Source: Ensifer sesbaniae (GTDB lineage: Bacteria; Pseudomonadota; Alphaproteobacteria; Rhizobiales; Rhizobiaceae). Taken from it: a stretch of 64,000 bases of DNA. The stretch is taken from contig NZ_JABEKU010000001.1 of NCBI RefSeq assembly GCF_013283665.1, positions 186,001-250,000 of the forward strand. The letters run 5' to 3'. Both the position numbers and the translations under genes were made by a program. The notes beneath the pieces are model-generated. The model ran no database searches. It worked only from the letters and a program-made list of their open reading frames with translations, and was not told the DNA's origin. Positions 17,616 through 25,829 of this stretch are shown here, one piece after another (positions within the stretch are counted from its first letter, which is position 1; each line of letters opens with the position of its first letter).

Positions 17616-18182
17616 TCACGTTCGCCGGATGTTGCGCCACCAGTTGTAGCCATGCGGCTCGCTCGTCTCGACCAGCACATCCTGTTCCGTGTTCAGACGC
17701 GCAGCGACGACGCCACCGCCGGTCATTGCTTTTCCAGGTTTGCCAAGCAGATCATCACGTCCGATCACAAGGTCGCGTGACGAGAAACTCGAGAACTCAT
17801 ACTGCTGGCCAAGGGCGATGGCGTCCGCCGGGCAAGCGTCCTCGCACAGGCCGCAGAACAGGCACCGGGCCGTGTCGATCTCGAATTTTGCTGGGTGGCG
17901 GTTGCCGTTTTCGTCCTCATAGGGGACGACCTCAATGCAATCGCAGGGGCAGATGCGAGCGCAAAGTTCGCACGCGACGCATTTGATTTCGCCCTCTTCA
18001 TCCCGTTTCAGGAAGTGATGGCCGCGATAGCGCGAGTAGGGGAGCCATTTCTCCTTGTCCGGATACTGCATGGTCACGGGCCTGGAGAACATATAGCCAA
18101 AGGTCAGCATGAAAGCTTTTGCCAGATCGACAAAAAGCGCCCAGCCGATCCATGTTCCAGCTCTGTCGACTATGCGTGACAT
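17616..18182 (-). CDS. nuoI: NADH-quinone oxidoreductase subunit I (two [4Fe-4S])
   Basis: 188-residue peripheral subunit that bridges NuoG and NuoB. The N-terminus has an amphipathic anchor (FVDLAKAFMLTFGYMF) and YSRYRGHHFLKRDEEGEIKC, followed by two ferredoxin motifs, CVACELCARICP and CLFCGLCEDACP, for clusters N6a and N6b. It is encoded on the strand opposite to nuoJ-N and nuoA-G. A 128-base gap with a possible promoter separates it from nuoH. Confidence 0.95.
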   Translation of the reverse strand: MSRIVDRAGTWIGWALFVDLAKAFMLTFGYMFSRPVTMQYPDKEKWLPYSRYRGHHFLKRDEEGEIKCVACELCARICPCDCIEVVPYEDENGNRHPAKFEIDTARCLFCGLCEDACPADAIALGQQYEFSSFSSRDLVIGRDDLLGKPGKAMTGGGVVAARLNTEQDVLVETSEPHGYNWWRNIRRT

Positions 18183-18310
18183 CGTTGCGTCGTTCTACAG
18201 CGGCGTGCGTTCCACCGCAGGAGGGTCGCTGTAGTCCCTTCGATCGCTGCACGTTCTTTCCTGAGATCGACACCGATCCAGGGAAACACGTGGAGAAGCC
18301 GCCATGGCTC

Positions 18311-19297
18311 CTAAGTAAAAGCAATACCAGTAATAATTATGTTCGCCATCGACAGAGGAAGCAAGACCTTCCATCCGATCGCCATCAGTTGGTCATAACG
18401 ATAGCGGGGCAAGGTGAAGCGGAACCACATAAATACGTAAATGAAGAATGCTACCTTGAGCGCAAACCACAGAAGCGGCGGCAACGGGATCAAGACGCCG
18501 TTCCAGCCGCCAAAAAACAGGATGACCGAGAGGACCGATACCAAAAGCACGATGACATATTCGCTGACCATGAAGAACGCGAAACGGATACCGCTGTACT
18601 CGGTGTGGAACCCGGCGCCGAGATCCCCTTCCGCCTCGGCCAGGTCGAAGGGAATGCGTTGCGCTTCGGCCAATCCCGCGACGAAGAAGACGAAGAACCC
18701 GATCGGCTGATACACGATGTTCCAGAGGTCGCTCTGGGCGCGCACAATGTCCACGAGGCTCATCGACTGCGCCAGCATGACGACGCCGATGACCGCGAAA
18801 CCCATGGGGATTTCGTAGCTGATCATCTGCGCGCAGGTCCTGAGACTGCCCAGGACCGCGTATTTGCTGTTGGCGGCCCAGCCGCCGAAGATGACGCCAT
18901 AGACTTCCAGCCCGATCACCGCGAAGACGAAAAGCAGCGCCACGTTCAGGTTGGAAACGTAGAGGGTGATCTCGGCATTGAGCACTGAGATCGTCTCGCC
19001 GAAGGGAATGGCGACGAACACGACAAAGGGTGGCGCGAGCGCCAGGATTGGCGCCAGTTTGAACAGGAAACGGTCGGCCTCTGCGGGAATGTGGTCTTCC
19101 TTCGTCAGGAGCTTGATACCGTCGGCCACGGGCTGCAGCAGCCCATGCCACCCGACGCGCATGGGACCCATCCGCTGCTGCATGTGGCCGGCAATCTTGC
19201 GTTCCAGCCAGGTCAAAGGCAAAGGCAGGAGAAGCAGCATTGCGATCAGCAACGCGATCTTGATGGCGATCAGGCCAAGGGCGAAGAGAACTTCCAT
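18311..19297 (-). CDS. nuoH: NADH-quinone oxidoreductase subunit H
   Basis: 328-residue, eight-helix subunit that forms the quinone chamber with NuoB and NuoD. TWLERKIAGHMQQRMGPMRVGWHGLLQP is the strongest family block, with the E-R-K and RxGP features; EAEGDLGAGFHTEYSGIRFAFF is the acidic loop near the quinone entry, and FMWFRFTLPRYRYDQLM the C-terminal signature. The ATG at 19297 gives the normal N-terminus and follows AGGTGG; upstream in-frame codons read into a repeat element. It heads the divergently oriented nuoH-nuoI-CBS unit. Confidence 0.95.
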   Translation of the reverse strand: MEVLFALGLIAIKIALLIAMLLLLPLPLTWLERKIAGHMQQRMGPMRVGWHGLLQPVADGIKLLTKEDHIPAEADRFLFKLAPILALAPPFVVFVAIPFGETISVLNAEITLYVSNLNVALLFVFAVIGLEVYGVIFGGWAANSKYAVLGSLRTCAQMISYEIPMGFAVIGVVMLAQSMSLVDIVRAQSDLWNIVYQPIGFFVFFVAGLAEAQRIPFDLAEAEGDLGAGFHTEYSGIRFAFFMVSEYVIVLLVSVLSVILFFGGWNGVLIPLPPLLWFALKVAFFIYVFMWFRFTLPRYRYDQLMAIGWKVLLPLSMANIIITGIAFT

Positions 19298-19312
19298 GTT
19301 CCGCGGCCACCT

Positions 19313-19416
19313 AGAGCATGTCGCGCAACGTGTGCAACGGTTTTGCGCCCACGACATGCGGAATATCAAAAACCTAAAGCGCAAGAAGCGAACTTGAAGG
19401 ATCGCGACGCGCTCTA
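19313..19416. repeat. RIME1-like rhizobial intergenic mosaic element
   Basis: About 104 bases just upstream of nuoH match my recollection of RIME1 (Rhizobium-specific intergenic mosaic element, about 108 bp with two large palindromes). The first imperfect palindrome is bounded by GCATGTCG (19316-19323) and CGACATGC (19352-19359). The second is bounded by AGCGC near 19378 and GCGCT near 19411. It lies in the nuoH leader and extends any transcript from further upstream. Identification is from memory of the family, not from a search. Confidence 0.6.
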
Positions 19417-19426
19417 CTGTATGTTT

Positions 19427-19499
19427 CCTTTAATCGTACGCGATTAAAGGACAAAAACATGCAGCAATTCAAAATGCTACAGCGACCTTTGCGCGTCTA
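19427..19499. repeat. Perfect 10-bp stem hairpin plus conserved-looking rhizobial block
   Basis: CCTTTAATCG-TACG-CGATTAAAGG (19427-19450) is a perfect 10-base-pair stem with a 4-base loop. It is followed by a block starting ACATGCAGCAATTCAAAATG and running to the TCTAA at 19495-19499. I recall near-identical blocks scattered between genes in Sinorhizobium and Agrobacterium genomes, so this is likely a dispersed repeat that abuts the RIME1-like element. The remainder of the spacer up to 19814 shows no gene. Confidence 0.55.
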
Positions 19500-19814
19500 A
19501 TCAGAAGCGCGGCGCTGTCGACAACAGGCTGATACGCGACTGGAGTTGGCCCAACTTCCCGATTGAGGGCTTCGGGCAACTTCCAACTCAGTTCATTTTC
19601 TCACGAAACGGCGGCCGTGGACAAGCGGGCGTTTCCGGAAGTGTGCTTGACGGTGAAAGCCGACCGTCAAGCGAGCCTATTGCCTCGTTGCTATCATGCT
19701 TTTGGTGGGCCGCCGGCTTTGGTTTTTCTTCCTTTCACGACGCCCGCCTCGTCATAGGCATCAATCCCAGCGGCGACAGATACGTTCAAGGCCGGTCGGT
19801 TCGGTTCGTGGTGC

Positions 19815-19860
19815 TTGACAATGGCCATATACTTGGAATATTGGGTAATCGATAACCCAA
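19815..19860 (+). promoter_or_regulatory. lacI-operon promoter with overlapping LacI-family operator
   Basis: TTGACA at 19815-19820 is a consensus -35 box; an ATATTG hexamer starts 17 bases later (19838-19843). TTGGGTAATCGATAACCCAA at 19841-19860 is a near-perfect 20-base dyad centred on CG, the usual architecture of LacI-family operators, and overlaps the -10 and likely start site. Since it lies just before the lacI start (TTG 19875), it implies autorepression and control of the whole sugar operon. Assigning the dyad to this repressor is inference from position and symmetry. Confidence 0.75.
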
Positions 19861-19874
19861 CGGAAAGAGCCAAG

Positions 19875-20873
19875 TTGACAATCTCGCTTTCTGACATCGC
19901 GGAGCGTGCGGGCGTCTCGGTGAAGACGGTTTCCGGTGCATTGCATGGCGGCTCCGCCCGCATGTCGGATGAAACGCGCCAGAAGGTCAAGGCGATTGCC
20001 GAGGAACTTGGCTATGTCACGAACCTTGCCGCTCGTGGTGTCCGGCAGGGGTGGCTGCCGCTCGTCGGCGTCGTTTCCGATGGGCTGATTACCTCGCCGT
20101 TTGCCACTGAGATCGTTCGGGGATTGGACGGCGCGGCCCGCAGCGCCGGCATGGCCGTCTTCGCGGTCAATCACAGCACCGGACAGTCGATCGGCTCGGT
20201 GCTCGACGAAGTGCAGCAATTCCGGCCGCGCGCCGTTGCCTACGCCGCCATGTACCACAAGGACGTTGATTTACCCGGGACACTGGCCGGCGCAGTCGGC
20301 GTGATGATCAATTGCCGTGAGGCTGCCGGGCGGGTGACGTCACTGGTGCCCGACGAGGAGGGTGGGGCGCGCGAAATCATCCGCTACCTGTTGGCCGCCG
20401 GTCGACGCCGCATCGCCTTCATCAATCTACCGGGCATTCTCGCTGGCACGTTGCGCGAGAAGGGCTTTCGCGCTGCGCTTGAGGAGGCGAGCATTGAGCC
20501 ACTCGGCGTGTTCCCGGCGGTGCGCCGCAGCGTCTACAGCGACCGCGCGCCAAGTCTTGTCGCTTCGCATGTGGACGCGCTGCTCGCTTCCGGTCAAAAG
20601 CCGGACGCCATATTGTGCGGCAACGACCGCGTGGCAATGGAAGTCTATGCGGCGCTTGCCCGCGCTGGCTGTCGCATTCCTGACGATATTGCAGTGGCGA
20701 GTTTTGACAACCAGGTCGAACTTGCCTCCCGGCTGGATCCGCCATTGACCACGATGGCCCTGCCGCACCGCGCCATGGGGCGCCTCGCCATGGAGATCCT
20801 TCTGGCTGGGCAACCTGAACCGCCGCATCTGCGGAAATTGCCCTTCCACCTGGTCGAACGGGCATCAGTCTAG
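19875..20873 (+). CDS. LacI-family transcriptional repressor
   Basis: 332-residue regulator. The N-terminal helix-turn-helix LSDIAERAGVSVKTVSGALHGG is classical, with a hinge helix near LAARGVRQG and a periplasmic-binding-like sensor domain to the C-terminus (IAVASFDNQVELASRLDPP, then LTTMALPHRAMGRLAMEILL). I place the start at the TTG 19875: GGAAAGAG lies just upstream and the protein then begins at the usual point before the HTH. The longer in-frame version from 19815 would start inside the -35 box. The hinge-region S-G-A-L replaces the commoner S-R-A/V-L. It probably senses the imported sugar or a metabolite of it. Confidence 0.9.
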   Translation: MTISLSDIAERAGVSVKTVSGALHGGSARMSDETRQKVKAIAEELGYVTNLAARGVRQGWLPLVGVVSDGLITSPFATEIVRGLDGAARSAGMAVFAVNHSTGQSIGSVLDEVQQFRPRAVAYAAMYHKDVDLPGTLAGAVGVMINCREAAGRVTSLVPDEEGGAREIIRYLLAAGRRRIAFINLPGILAGTLREKGFRAALEEASIEPLGVFPAVRRSVYSDRAPSLVASHVDALLASGQKPDAILCGNDRVAMEVYAALARAGCRIPDDIAVASFDNQVELASRLDPPLTTMALPHRAMGRLAMEILLAGQPEPPHLRKLPFHLVERASV

Positions 20874-20912
20874 GAATCAGTTTCAATCGCATTCAAACGG
20901 AGGAGAACTTTC

Positions 20913-22217
20913 ATGACTGCGCAATTGGGTAATCGTTTACTTCGCACACTTCTTGCCACTGCAGCGCTCCTTGGGGCTGCCGGTATGGCCGAGGCAAAGA
21001 CTGTCGTTCATGTCATGCACCAGGGGGATCCGGGCTGGGTGAAAGCCTACGGCGATGTCGCCAAACGTTTCGAGGAGGCAAACCCGGATATTGACGTCGA
21101 GATGATCTACGCACCGCACGACGCCTATAACGAAAAGTTCAGCGCTGCGGTGATGGCCAAGCAGCTTCCGGACGTAATGGAACTCGACGCGCCGTTCCTG
21201 GCAAACTACGTCTGGTCTGGCTACCTGCAGCCGATCAAGCCGCTCGTTGATCAGGATCTCCTCGATGACATGACGAGCTCGAACATCTCGCAGGGCACCT
21301 ATCCGATCGACAAGGACCTCTATGCGATCGGCCTCACCGATTCCTCGGTCGTCCTCTATGGCAACAAGAAATACCTCGAGGCCATCGGCGCGCGCATTCC
21401 AAAATCCGTCGATGACGCTTGGACGCGCGAGGAGTTCGAAGGTTATCTCGAAAAGCTCTCCAAGCTCGAAGGCGTGAAGTGGCCGATCGACACGTTTCGC
21501 GGTTACGGCATCAAGACGGAATGGATCACCTATGCTTACGGCCCGCTCCTCGAAAGCGCCGGCTGCGATCTGATCGATCGCAAGACCTGGACTGCGAGCG
21601 GCACGCTCGATAGCGAAGCCTGCGTCAAGGCGCTCACCATGATGCAAACCTGGGTGAAAAATGGCTGGGTCGTCCCCACGTCGTCCGGCACCAACCAGTT
21701 CTATGCCGAAGGTCAGCCGGCCGCACTCGCGATGGGCGGGCACTGGTTCTACGCGGAGGCCGCCGCGGCGATGAAGGACGATATCGTCGTCATGCCGCTG
21801 CCGAAGATCGGCGAGAGGGGCGTTAGCCCCAATGGTACCTGGATCTGGGGCATTTCGGCGACATCCGAGAACCCTGAGGCCGCCGGCAAGTATCTGAGTT
21901 TCCTCTTGAAGGACAAGGAATACCGCGAATACGCCAAGACCCAGTCGGCCTATCCGGGCCTCAAGAGCTTCGCGGCGGAATCGCCGCTCTACGCAGAAGG
22001 CGGGCCGCTTGCCGTGGCCTTCGAACAGGCCTCGAAGACGGCGGTCGCGCGTCCGCCGCACCCGGCCTACCCGACGATTACCTCGGCCTTCATGCAGGCG
22101 GTCGACAAGATCTTCAACGGTGGCGACGCACAGGAAGCCCTGACGGCTGCAGCCAAGAAAATCGACCAGGATATCGAGGACAACGCTGGCTATCCGCCCT
22201 TCGACGAACAGCACTAA
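20913..22217 (+). CDS. Sugar ABC transporter substrate-binding protein (family 1)
   Basis: 434 residues. A cleavable signal peptide (LLRTLLATAALLGAAGMAEA) is followed by the mature domain starting KTVVHVMHQGDPGW. The fold is that of family 1 (MalE/UgpB-like) carbohydrate-binding proteins, with RFEEANPDIDVEMIY near the start and GHWFYAEAAAAM and WIWGISATSENPEAAGKYLS in the second lobe. The ribosome site ACGGAGGAG precedes the ATG at 20913. It is the first structural gene after lacI, and a strong hairpin follows its stop. The downstream GH32 enzyme suggests a beta-fructoside or sucrose-like ligand. Confidence 0.92.
   Translation: MTAQLGNRLLRTLLATAALLGAAGMAEAKTVVHVMHQGDPGWVKAYGDVAKRFEEANPDIDVEMIYAPHDAYNEKFSAAVMAKQLPDVMELDAPFLANYVWSGYLQPIKPLVDQDLLDDMTSSNISQGTYPIDKDLYAIGLTDSSVVLYGNKKYLEAIGARIPKSVDDAWTREEFEGYLEKLSKLEGVKWPIDTFRGYGIKTEWITYAYGPLLESAGCDLIDRKTWTASGTLDSEACVKALTMMQTWVKNGWVVPTSSGTNQFYAEGQPAALAMGGHWFYAEAAAAMKDDIVVMPLPKIGERGVSPNGTWIWGISATSENPEAAGKYLSFLLKDKEYREYAKTQSAYPGLKSFAAESPLYAEGGPLAVAFEQASKTAVARPPHPAYPTITSAFMQAVDKIFNGGDAQEALTAAAKKIDQDIEDNAGYPPFDEQH
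20925..20942 (+). promoter_or_regulatory. Second LacI-type operator-like site inside the binding-protein gene
   Basis: TTGGGTAATCG at 20925-20935 repeats the first eleven bases of the operator at 19841 exactly, followed by TTTACTT, giving an imperfect dyad around the CG. It lies in codons 5-10 of the substrate-binding-protein gene, about 1.08 kb from the first site. It could be an auxiliary operator for DNA looping or a chance partial match. Confidence 0.35.
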
Positions 22218-22226
22218 GGCGCTTTT

Positions 22227-22254
22227 GCGGGGCCGGTGAGTTGGCCGGCCCCGC
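22227..22254 (+). other. Intercistronic hairpin after the binding-protein gene
   Basis: GCGGGGCCGG (22227-22236) pairs perfectly with CCGGCCCCGC (22245-22254) around an 8-base loop, ten bases after the binding-protein stop. There is no T-run, so read-through into the permeases is expected. Hairpins at this position in ABC operons typically stabilise the upstream binding-protein mRNA. Confidence 0.65.
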
Positions 22255-22289
22255 AGCCACTCGGGAGGATGAGCGATGAGGAGGAGACC

Positions 22290-23222
22290 ATGACTTTGCA
22301 ACAGACGTCCGCGCCGGCCATTCCGCGCTCGGGCAGGCGGCACGACCGGCAGCGGTTCTGGCAGGAAGTTGCCATGATCGCGCCCGCCGTACTGCTGCTC
22401 GCAACCTTCCTGATCACGCCGTTCCTTCTGTCCTTCTGGACGGCGATGACCAACCAACCGCTCGTGCCGCGCCCGACGCCGGTGCGTTTCGTCGGCCTCC
22501 TGAACTTTCAGCGGGTCTTCACCGACCCGTTGTTCTGGACGTCGCTCTGGAACGTCACGCGTTTCACGGTCTGGGTGCTGCCCGTTCAATGCGGCCTTGC
22601 TTTCCTGACGGCGCTGCTGCTCCACCAGAAGCTGCCGATGCGCAATCTTTTACGCGGCATGTTCTTCCTGCCGGCGATCACCTCCATGGTAGTGGTCTGC
22701 GTGATCTGGGGCACGCTGTTCCAGTATCCGAGCGGTCCTCTCAATCAGATCGTTGGTTTCCTTTCCGCCGGTGCGATCCAGCCGATCGATTGGCTTGGCG
22801 ACCCGAATTGGGCGATGTTCTCGATCGTGTTGCTCTCCGCCTGGCAGGCCTATGGCTTCCAGATGATCATCTACCTCGCAGGCCTGCAGGGTATTCCTGA
22901 GGAGCTTTACGACGCCGCCCGCATTGACGGGGCAAGCGCGCTCCGCCGGTTCTGGCACGTCACCATGCCGGGGCTGCGCCCCACCCATGTTTTCGTGCTA
23001 GTCATCACCACGATCCAGGCCTTCAAGCTCTACACCCAGGTGGCGATCCTCACCCAGGGTGGGCCGAAGGAAAGCACGGAGACCGTGGTGCACTACATGG
23101 TGCGCGCCGGTTTCGAGGAACAGAAGCTCGGTTACGCGTCCGCCGTCTCCGTCATCCTGTTCGTCATCGTTCTCCTGATCGCGCTTCTCCAGCGCAAACT
23201 CCTGAGGCGCTTCGATGTCTGA
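22290..23222 (+). CDS. Sugar ABC transporter permease 1 (MalF-type)
   Basis: 310 residues with six predicted membrane helices. The cytoplasmic coupling motif EELYDAARIDGASALRRFWHVTMPG (EAA loop) is a clear CUT1-family mark. The ATG at 22290 follows GAGGAGGAG at good distance; an in-frame ATG at 22269 would add seven residues. It pairs with the next permease, whose start overlaps its stop by eight bases. Confidence 0.92.
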   Translation: MTLQQTSAPAIPRSGRRHDRQRFWQEVAMIAPAVLLLATFLITPFLLSFWTAMTNQPLVPRPTPVRFVGLLNFQRVFTDPLFWTSLWNVTRFTVWVLPVQCGLAFLTALLLHQKLPMRNLLRGMFFLPAITSMVVVCVIWGTLFQYPSGPLNQIVGFLSAGAIQPIDWLGDPNWAMFSIVLLSAWQAYGFQMIIYLAGLQGIPEELYDAARIDGASALRRFWHVTMPGLRPTHVFVLVITTIQAFKLYTQVAILTQGGPKESTETVVHYMVRAGFEEQKLGYASAVSVILFVIVLLIALLQRKLLRRFDV

Positions 23223-24108
23223 TCTCGTGCTCAGCCAGCCCGCCCCGCTGGCCATATCCCGGGGCAACAGCAAGACCGGCCTGCGTATCGTCCAGACCGT
23301 TTGCATCTTCATTATCGCGCTGGTGATGATCTCGCCGCTCTTCATGCTGCTCATCGCCAGCCTCAAGGATGATCGCTTCCGCATCCTCGCCGACATGGGC
23401 AGCTTCCGAGCCTTCTGGGTGAATGATCCGACGCTCTCGAACTATAGGGAGATCGCCAATTTCTCCGGCGAACTCGCCTATGGCCGCTATCTCTTCAATT
23501 CATTGGTGATCCTCGTCGTCACAGTCGTTTCCGGACTGATCATCAATTCCATGGCAGGCTTCGTGCTGGCTTGGGGCTCACTGCGCGGCAAAGCCATCCT
23601 GCTTGCGCTCGTCGTCGCGCTCTATGTCATCCCGCAGGAGAGCATCATCATGCCCCTCGTCGTCATGATGTCTCGGGCGGGTTTGACGGATACCTTCGCC
23701 GTACAGATTCTGCCCTGGGTGGCGAGCCCGCTCTACGTCTTCCTTTTCTATCAGTTCTTCGCGCAACTGCCGAAGGAACTCTACGAAGCCGCAGAAATGG
23801 ATGGGGCCTCGATCTTTCGCATCTATCGATCGATCTACATGCCGCTCAGTCTGCCGGCGCTTGCGACGGTTTCGATCCTCATGGGGATCGAAAGCTGGAA
23901 CCAGTATCTCTGGCCGACGCTCGTCACCCAGACCGATTATGCAAGGCCGATTGCCGTCGCGATCGCGACCTTCTTCGGACAGGACAGCATCTACTGGGAC
24001 CGCGCCATGGCCGCGTCTGTCCTGATGATGATCCCCGTCCTCATCCTCTACCTCGCATTCCAGCGTTGGTTCGTAAGCTCGTTCGTCGGCTCTGCCGTGA
24101 AAGGTTGA
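23215..24108 (+). CDS. Sugar ABC transporter permease 2 (MalG-type)
   Basis: 297 residues, six predicted helices, EAA loop KELYEAAEMDGASIFRIYRS. The C-terminal FQRWFVSSFVGSAVKG is typical of CUT1 MalG-type permeases. It overlaps the first permease by eight bases and ends two bases before the GH32 gene, so the operon is tightly packed. Confidence 0.92.
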   Translation: MSDLVLSQPAPLAISRGNSKTGLRIVQTVCIFIIALVMISPLFMLLIASLKDDRFRILADMGSFRAFWVNDPTLSNYREIANFSGELAYGRYLFNSLVILVVTVVSGLIINSMAGFVLAWGSLRGKAILLALVVALYVIPQESIIMPLVVMMSRAGLTDTFAVQILPWVASPLYVFLFYQFFAQLPKELYEAAEMDGASIFRIYRSIYMPLSLPALATVSILMGIESWNQYLWPTLVTQTDYARPIAVAIATFFGQDSIYWDRAMAASVLMMIPVLILYLAFQRWFVSSFVGSAVKG

Positions 24109-24110
24109 CT

Positions 24111-25817
24111 ATGACTCTCCAAGCAAAACCTGTGAACGCCGCACTTGAAATCATAGAGACCGACCTTCCTGCCGGGACGGTGTTGCATCTCTGGTTGAAG
24201 GCGCGCTCGGCTGGCAGCGAAGCGAAGCTCTTCGTCACCGTTGGCGGCAATGATCTTGCCTCTCCGTCGACCCATCGCGCAGCGGAGTTCGAATTCTTCG
24301 CGGTCGCTCTGGAGGCAGGCGGGCGCACGGTGCTCGCCTGCGACGCGACCACAACGGCGGTTTCCGTCGCCTATGCCTTTCATCCGCAGATGGTACTGGA
24401 GGAGGGGATCCATGTGCTCTTCTGCGATACCCGCACGGCACCGCCGCAACTGCCGGCCGGATATCACTTCCGGCCGCCCTTCGGTTGGATGAACGACCCG
24501 AACGGTTTTGGTCGATTTGCCGGCCGCGGTCATCTTTTCTACCAGCACTATCCGCACGGCCTGCGCTGGAACACCATGCACTGGGGCCATGCCGTCTCAA
24601 AGGATTTCATCCGCTGGACGCACCTGCCGATGTTCCTCTTCCCGGCAGACCATCTTTGCGAGACGGACGACGGCCGCGGCGGCGCCTTCTCCGGATCGGC
24701 CATCCCCATTTCCGGCTCGAAGGGGGAGGAGATCCGCGTCTTCTATACCGAGCATGTCCGTGACCGCGAGCCGGAAGAACAGATCCAGCTTTCCGCCCTC
24801 AGCCGCGACGGTATCGTCGCCGGTCAATCAGAGGTGGTCCTGCCAGTGCGTCCGGATGGCCTGAACCTCACCACCGATTTCCGCGACCCTTATGTGTTCA
24901 AGGGCCCGGACGGCCGCTGGAAGATGCTGCTCGGCAGCCGCGACAGGGCGGGCGGCGTCGTCCTGCTCTATGAGACGACGGACCCTGACGGTGCCACCGG
25001 CTGGACGTTCCTTGGCATCATTCATCGCGAGGACCGTTTCGGTATGACCGCAGCGGAATGCCCCTGCATGGTGCCGGTCGGCGGCAGGGCCGAAGACCCG
25101 GATACCCGCTGGGCGCTGATCTTCGGGTTGCTCACGAGCCGCGACCCCGCCACCGGGCGCCGCAACCTCACCTCCGTCACCGTCGGCCGCTTCGATGGCC
25201 GCGCTTTCACGGCGCAGTTCGAGCAGGAACTGGATTTCGGCTCCGACGCCTATGCCTTCCAGGCCTTCGTCGATGGCGACGAGCCGGTCGGCATTGCCTG
25301 GCTCGCCAACTGGACGGACTTTTCCAAGAAGGACGATTTTCCGACGGCCATGACCCTGCCGCGTCGTGTGCTTCTCGATGGGGACGCTGTCCTGACGCCG
25401 CCTGTCGCAGCAGCCGAGAGCCTCCGCCACGTGCTGCTCGATGAAACGGCGCTTGGCGCCGGCGAGACGGTTCCGCTCGGCAACGGCGCGGTCGAGATCG
25501 CGCTCTCGTTACCCAAGCCCGGTACCGCGTTTGCGCTCACTTTCGATCATCCGGACGTCGAGCTCGGCGTGAAGCTTGATGGCGATGGCCTGGCGATCGT
25601 CTTCGATGCCGGTACTGGGAAAGCGCCTCCGCGCTACCTCGCGTGCGGCGCCAAACCTTCGGAACTGCGCATCTTCCTCGACGCCGGCTCCATCGAAGTT
25701 TTCGCCGACAATGGGCGCTGGACGGGCACCAAGCGCATCCCCGGATTTTCCGCGGCGCGTTCGGCAACGCTGACCGCTGCCGAGGTGAGCGCAAAAATCT
25801 GGCAACTCAAGCTTTGA
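24111..25817 (+). CDS. GH32 beta-fructosidase-like glycoside hydrolase, cytosolic
   Basis: 568 residues without a signal peptide, so it should act on imported sugar in the cytosol. The five-bladed propeller begins near residue 118: FRPPFGWMNDPNG carries the nucleophile D129, TDFRDPYVF the transition-state stabiliser D259, and MTAAECPC the acid/base E316. All three catalytic residues of GH32 (invertase, levanase, fructosidase) are present. A C-terminal beta-sandwich follows (ELRIFLDAGSIEVFADNG). About 110 residues precede the propeller and form an additional N-terminal domain, not usual in sucrose-6-phosphate hydrolases. Context (LacI, CUT1 importer, ATPase) supports uptake and cleavage of a fructoside. 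An in-frame start at 23571 reads through the permease and is rejected. Confidence 0.92.
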   Translation: MTLQAKPVNAALEIIETDLPAGTVLHLWLKARSAGSEAKLFVTVGGNDLASPSTHRAAEFEFFAVALEAGGRTVLACDATTTAVSVAYAFHPQMVLEEGIHVLFCDTRTAPPQLPAGYHFRPPFGWMNDPNGFGRFAGRGHLFYQHYPHGLRWNTMHWGHAVSKDFIRWTHLPMFLFPADHLCETDDGRGGAFSGSAIPISGSKGEEIRVFYTEHVRDREPEEQIQLSALSRDGIVAGQSEVVLPVRPDGLNLTTDFRDPYVFKGPDGRWKMLLGSRDRAGGVVLLYETTDPDGATGWTFLGIIHREDRFGMTAAECPCMVPVGGRAEDPDTRWALIFGLLTSRDPATGRRNLTSVTVGRFDGRAFTAQFEQELDFGSDAYAFQAFVDGDEPVGIAWLANWTDFSKKDDFPTAMTLPRRVLLDGDAVLTPPVAAAESLRHVLLDETALGAGETVPLGNGAVEIALSLPKPGTAFALTFDHPDVELGVKLDGDGLAIVFDAGTGKAPPRYLACGAKPSELRIFLDAGSIEVFADNGRWTGTKRIPGFSAARSATLTAAEVSAKIWQLKL

Positions 25818-25829
25818 GGGAGGAAGAAA

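Noticed and set aside
20937-22625. 562-codon minus-strand frame opposite the sugar-binding-protein gene
   Set aside because: Long only because of high GC; Arg/Glu-rich translation with no family match, and the plus strand encodes a clear signal-peptide protein.
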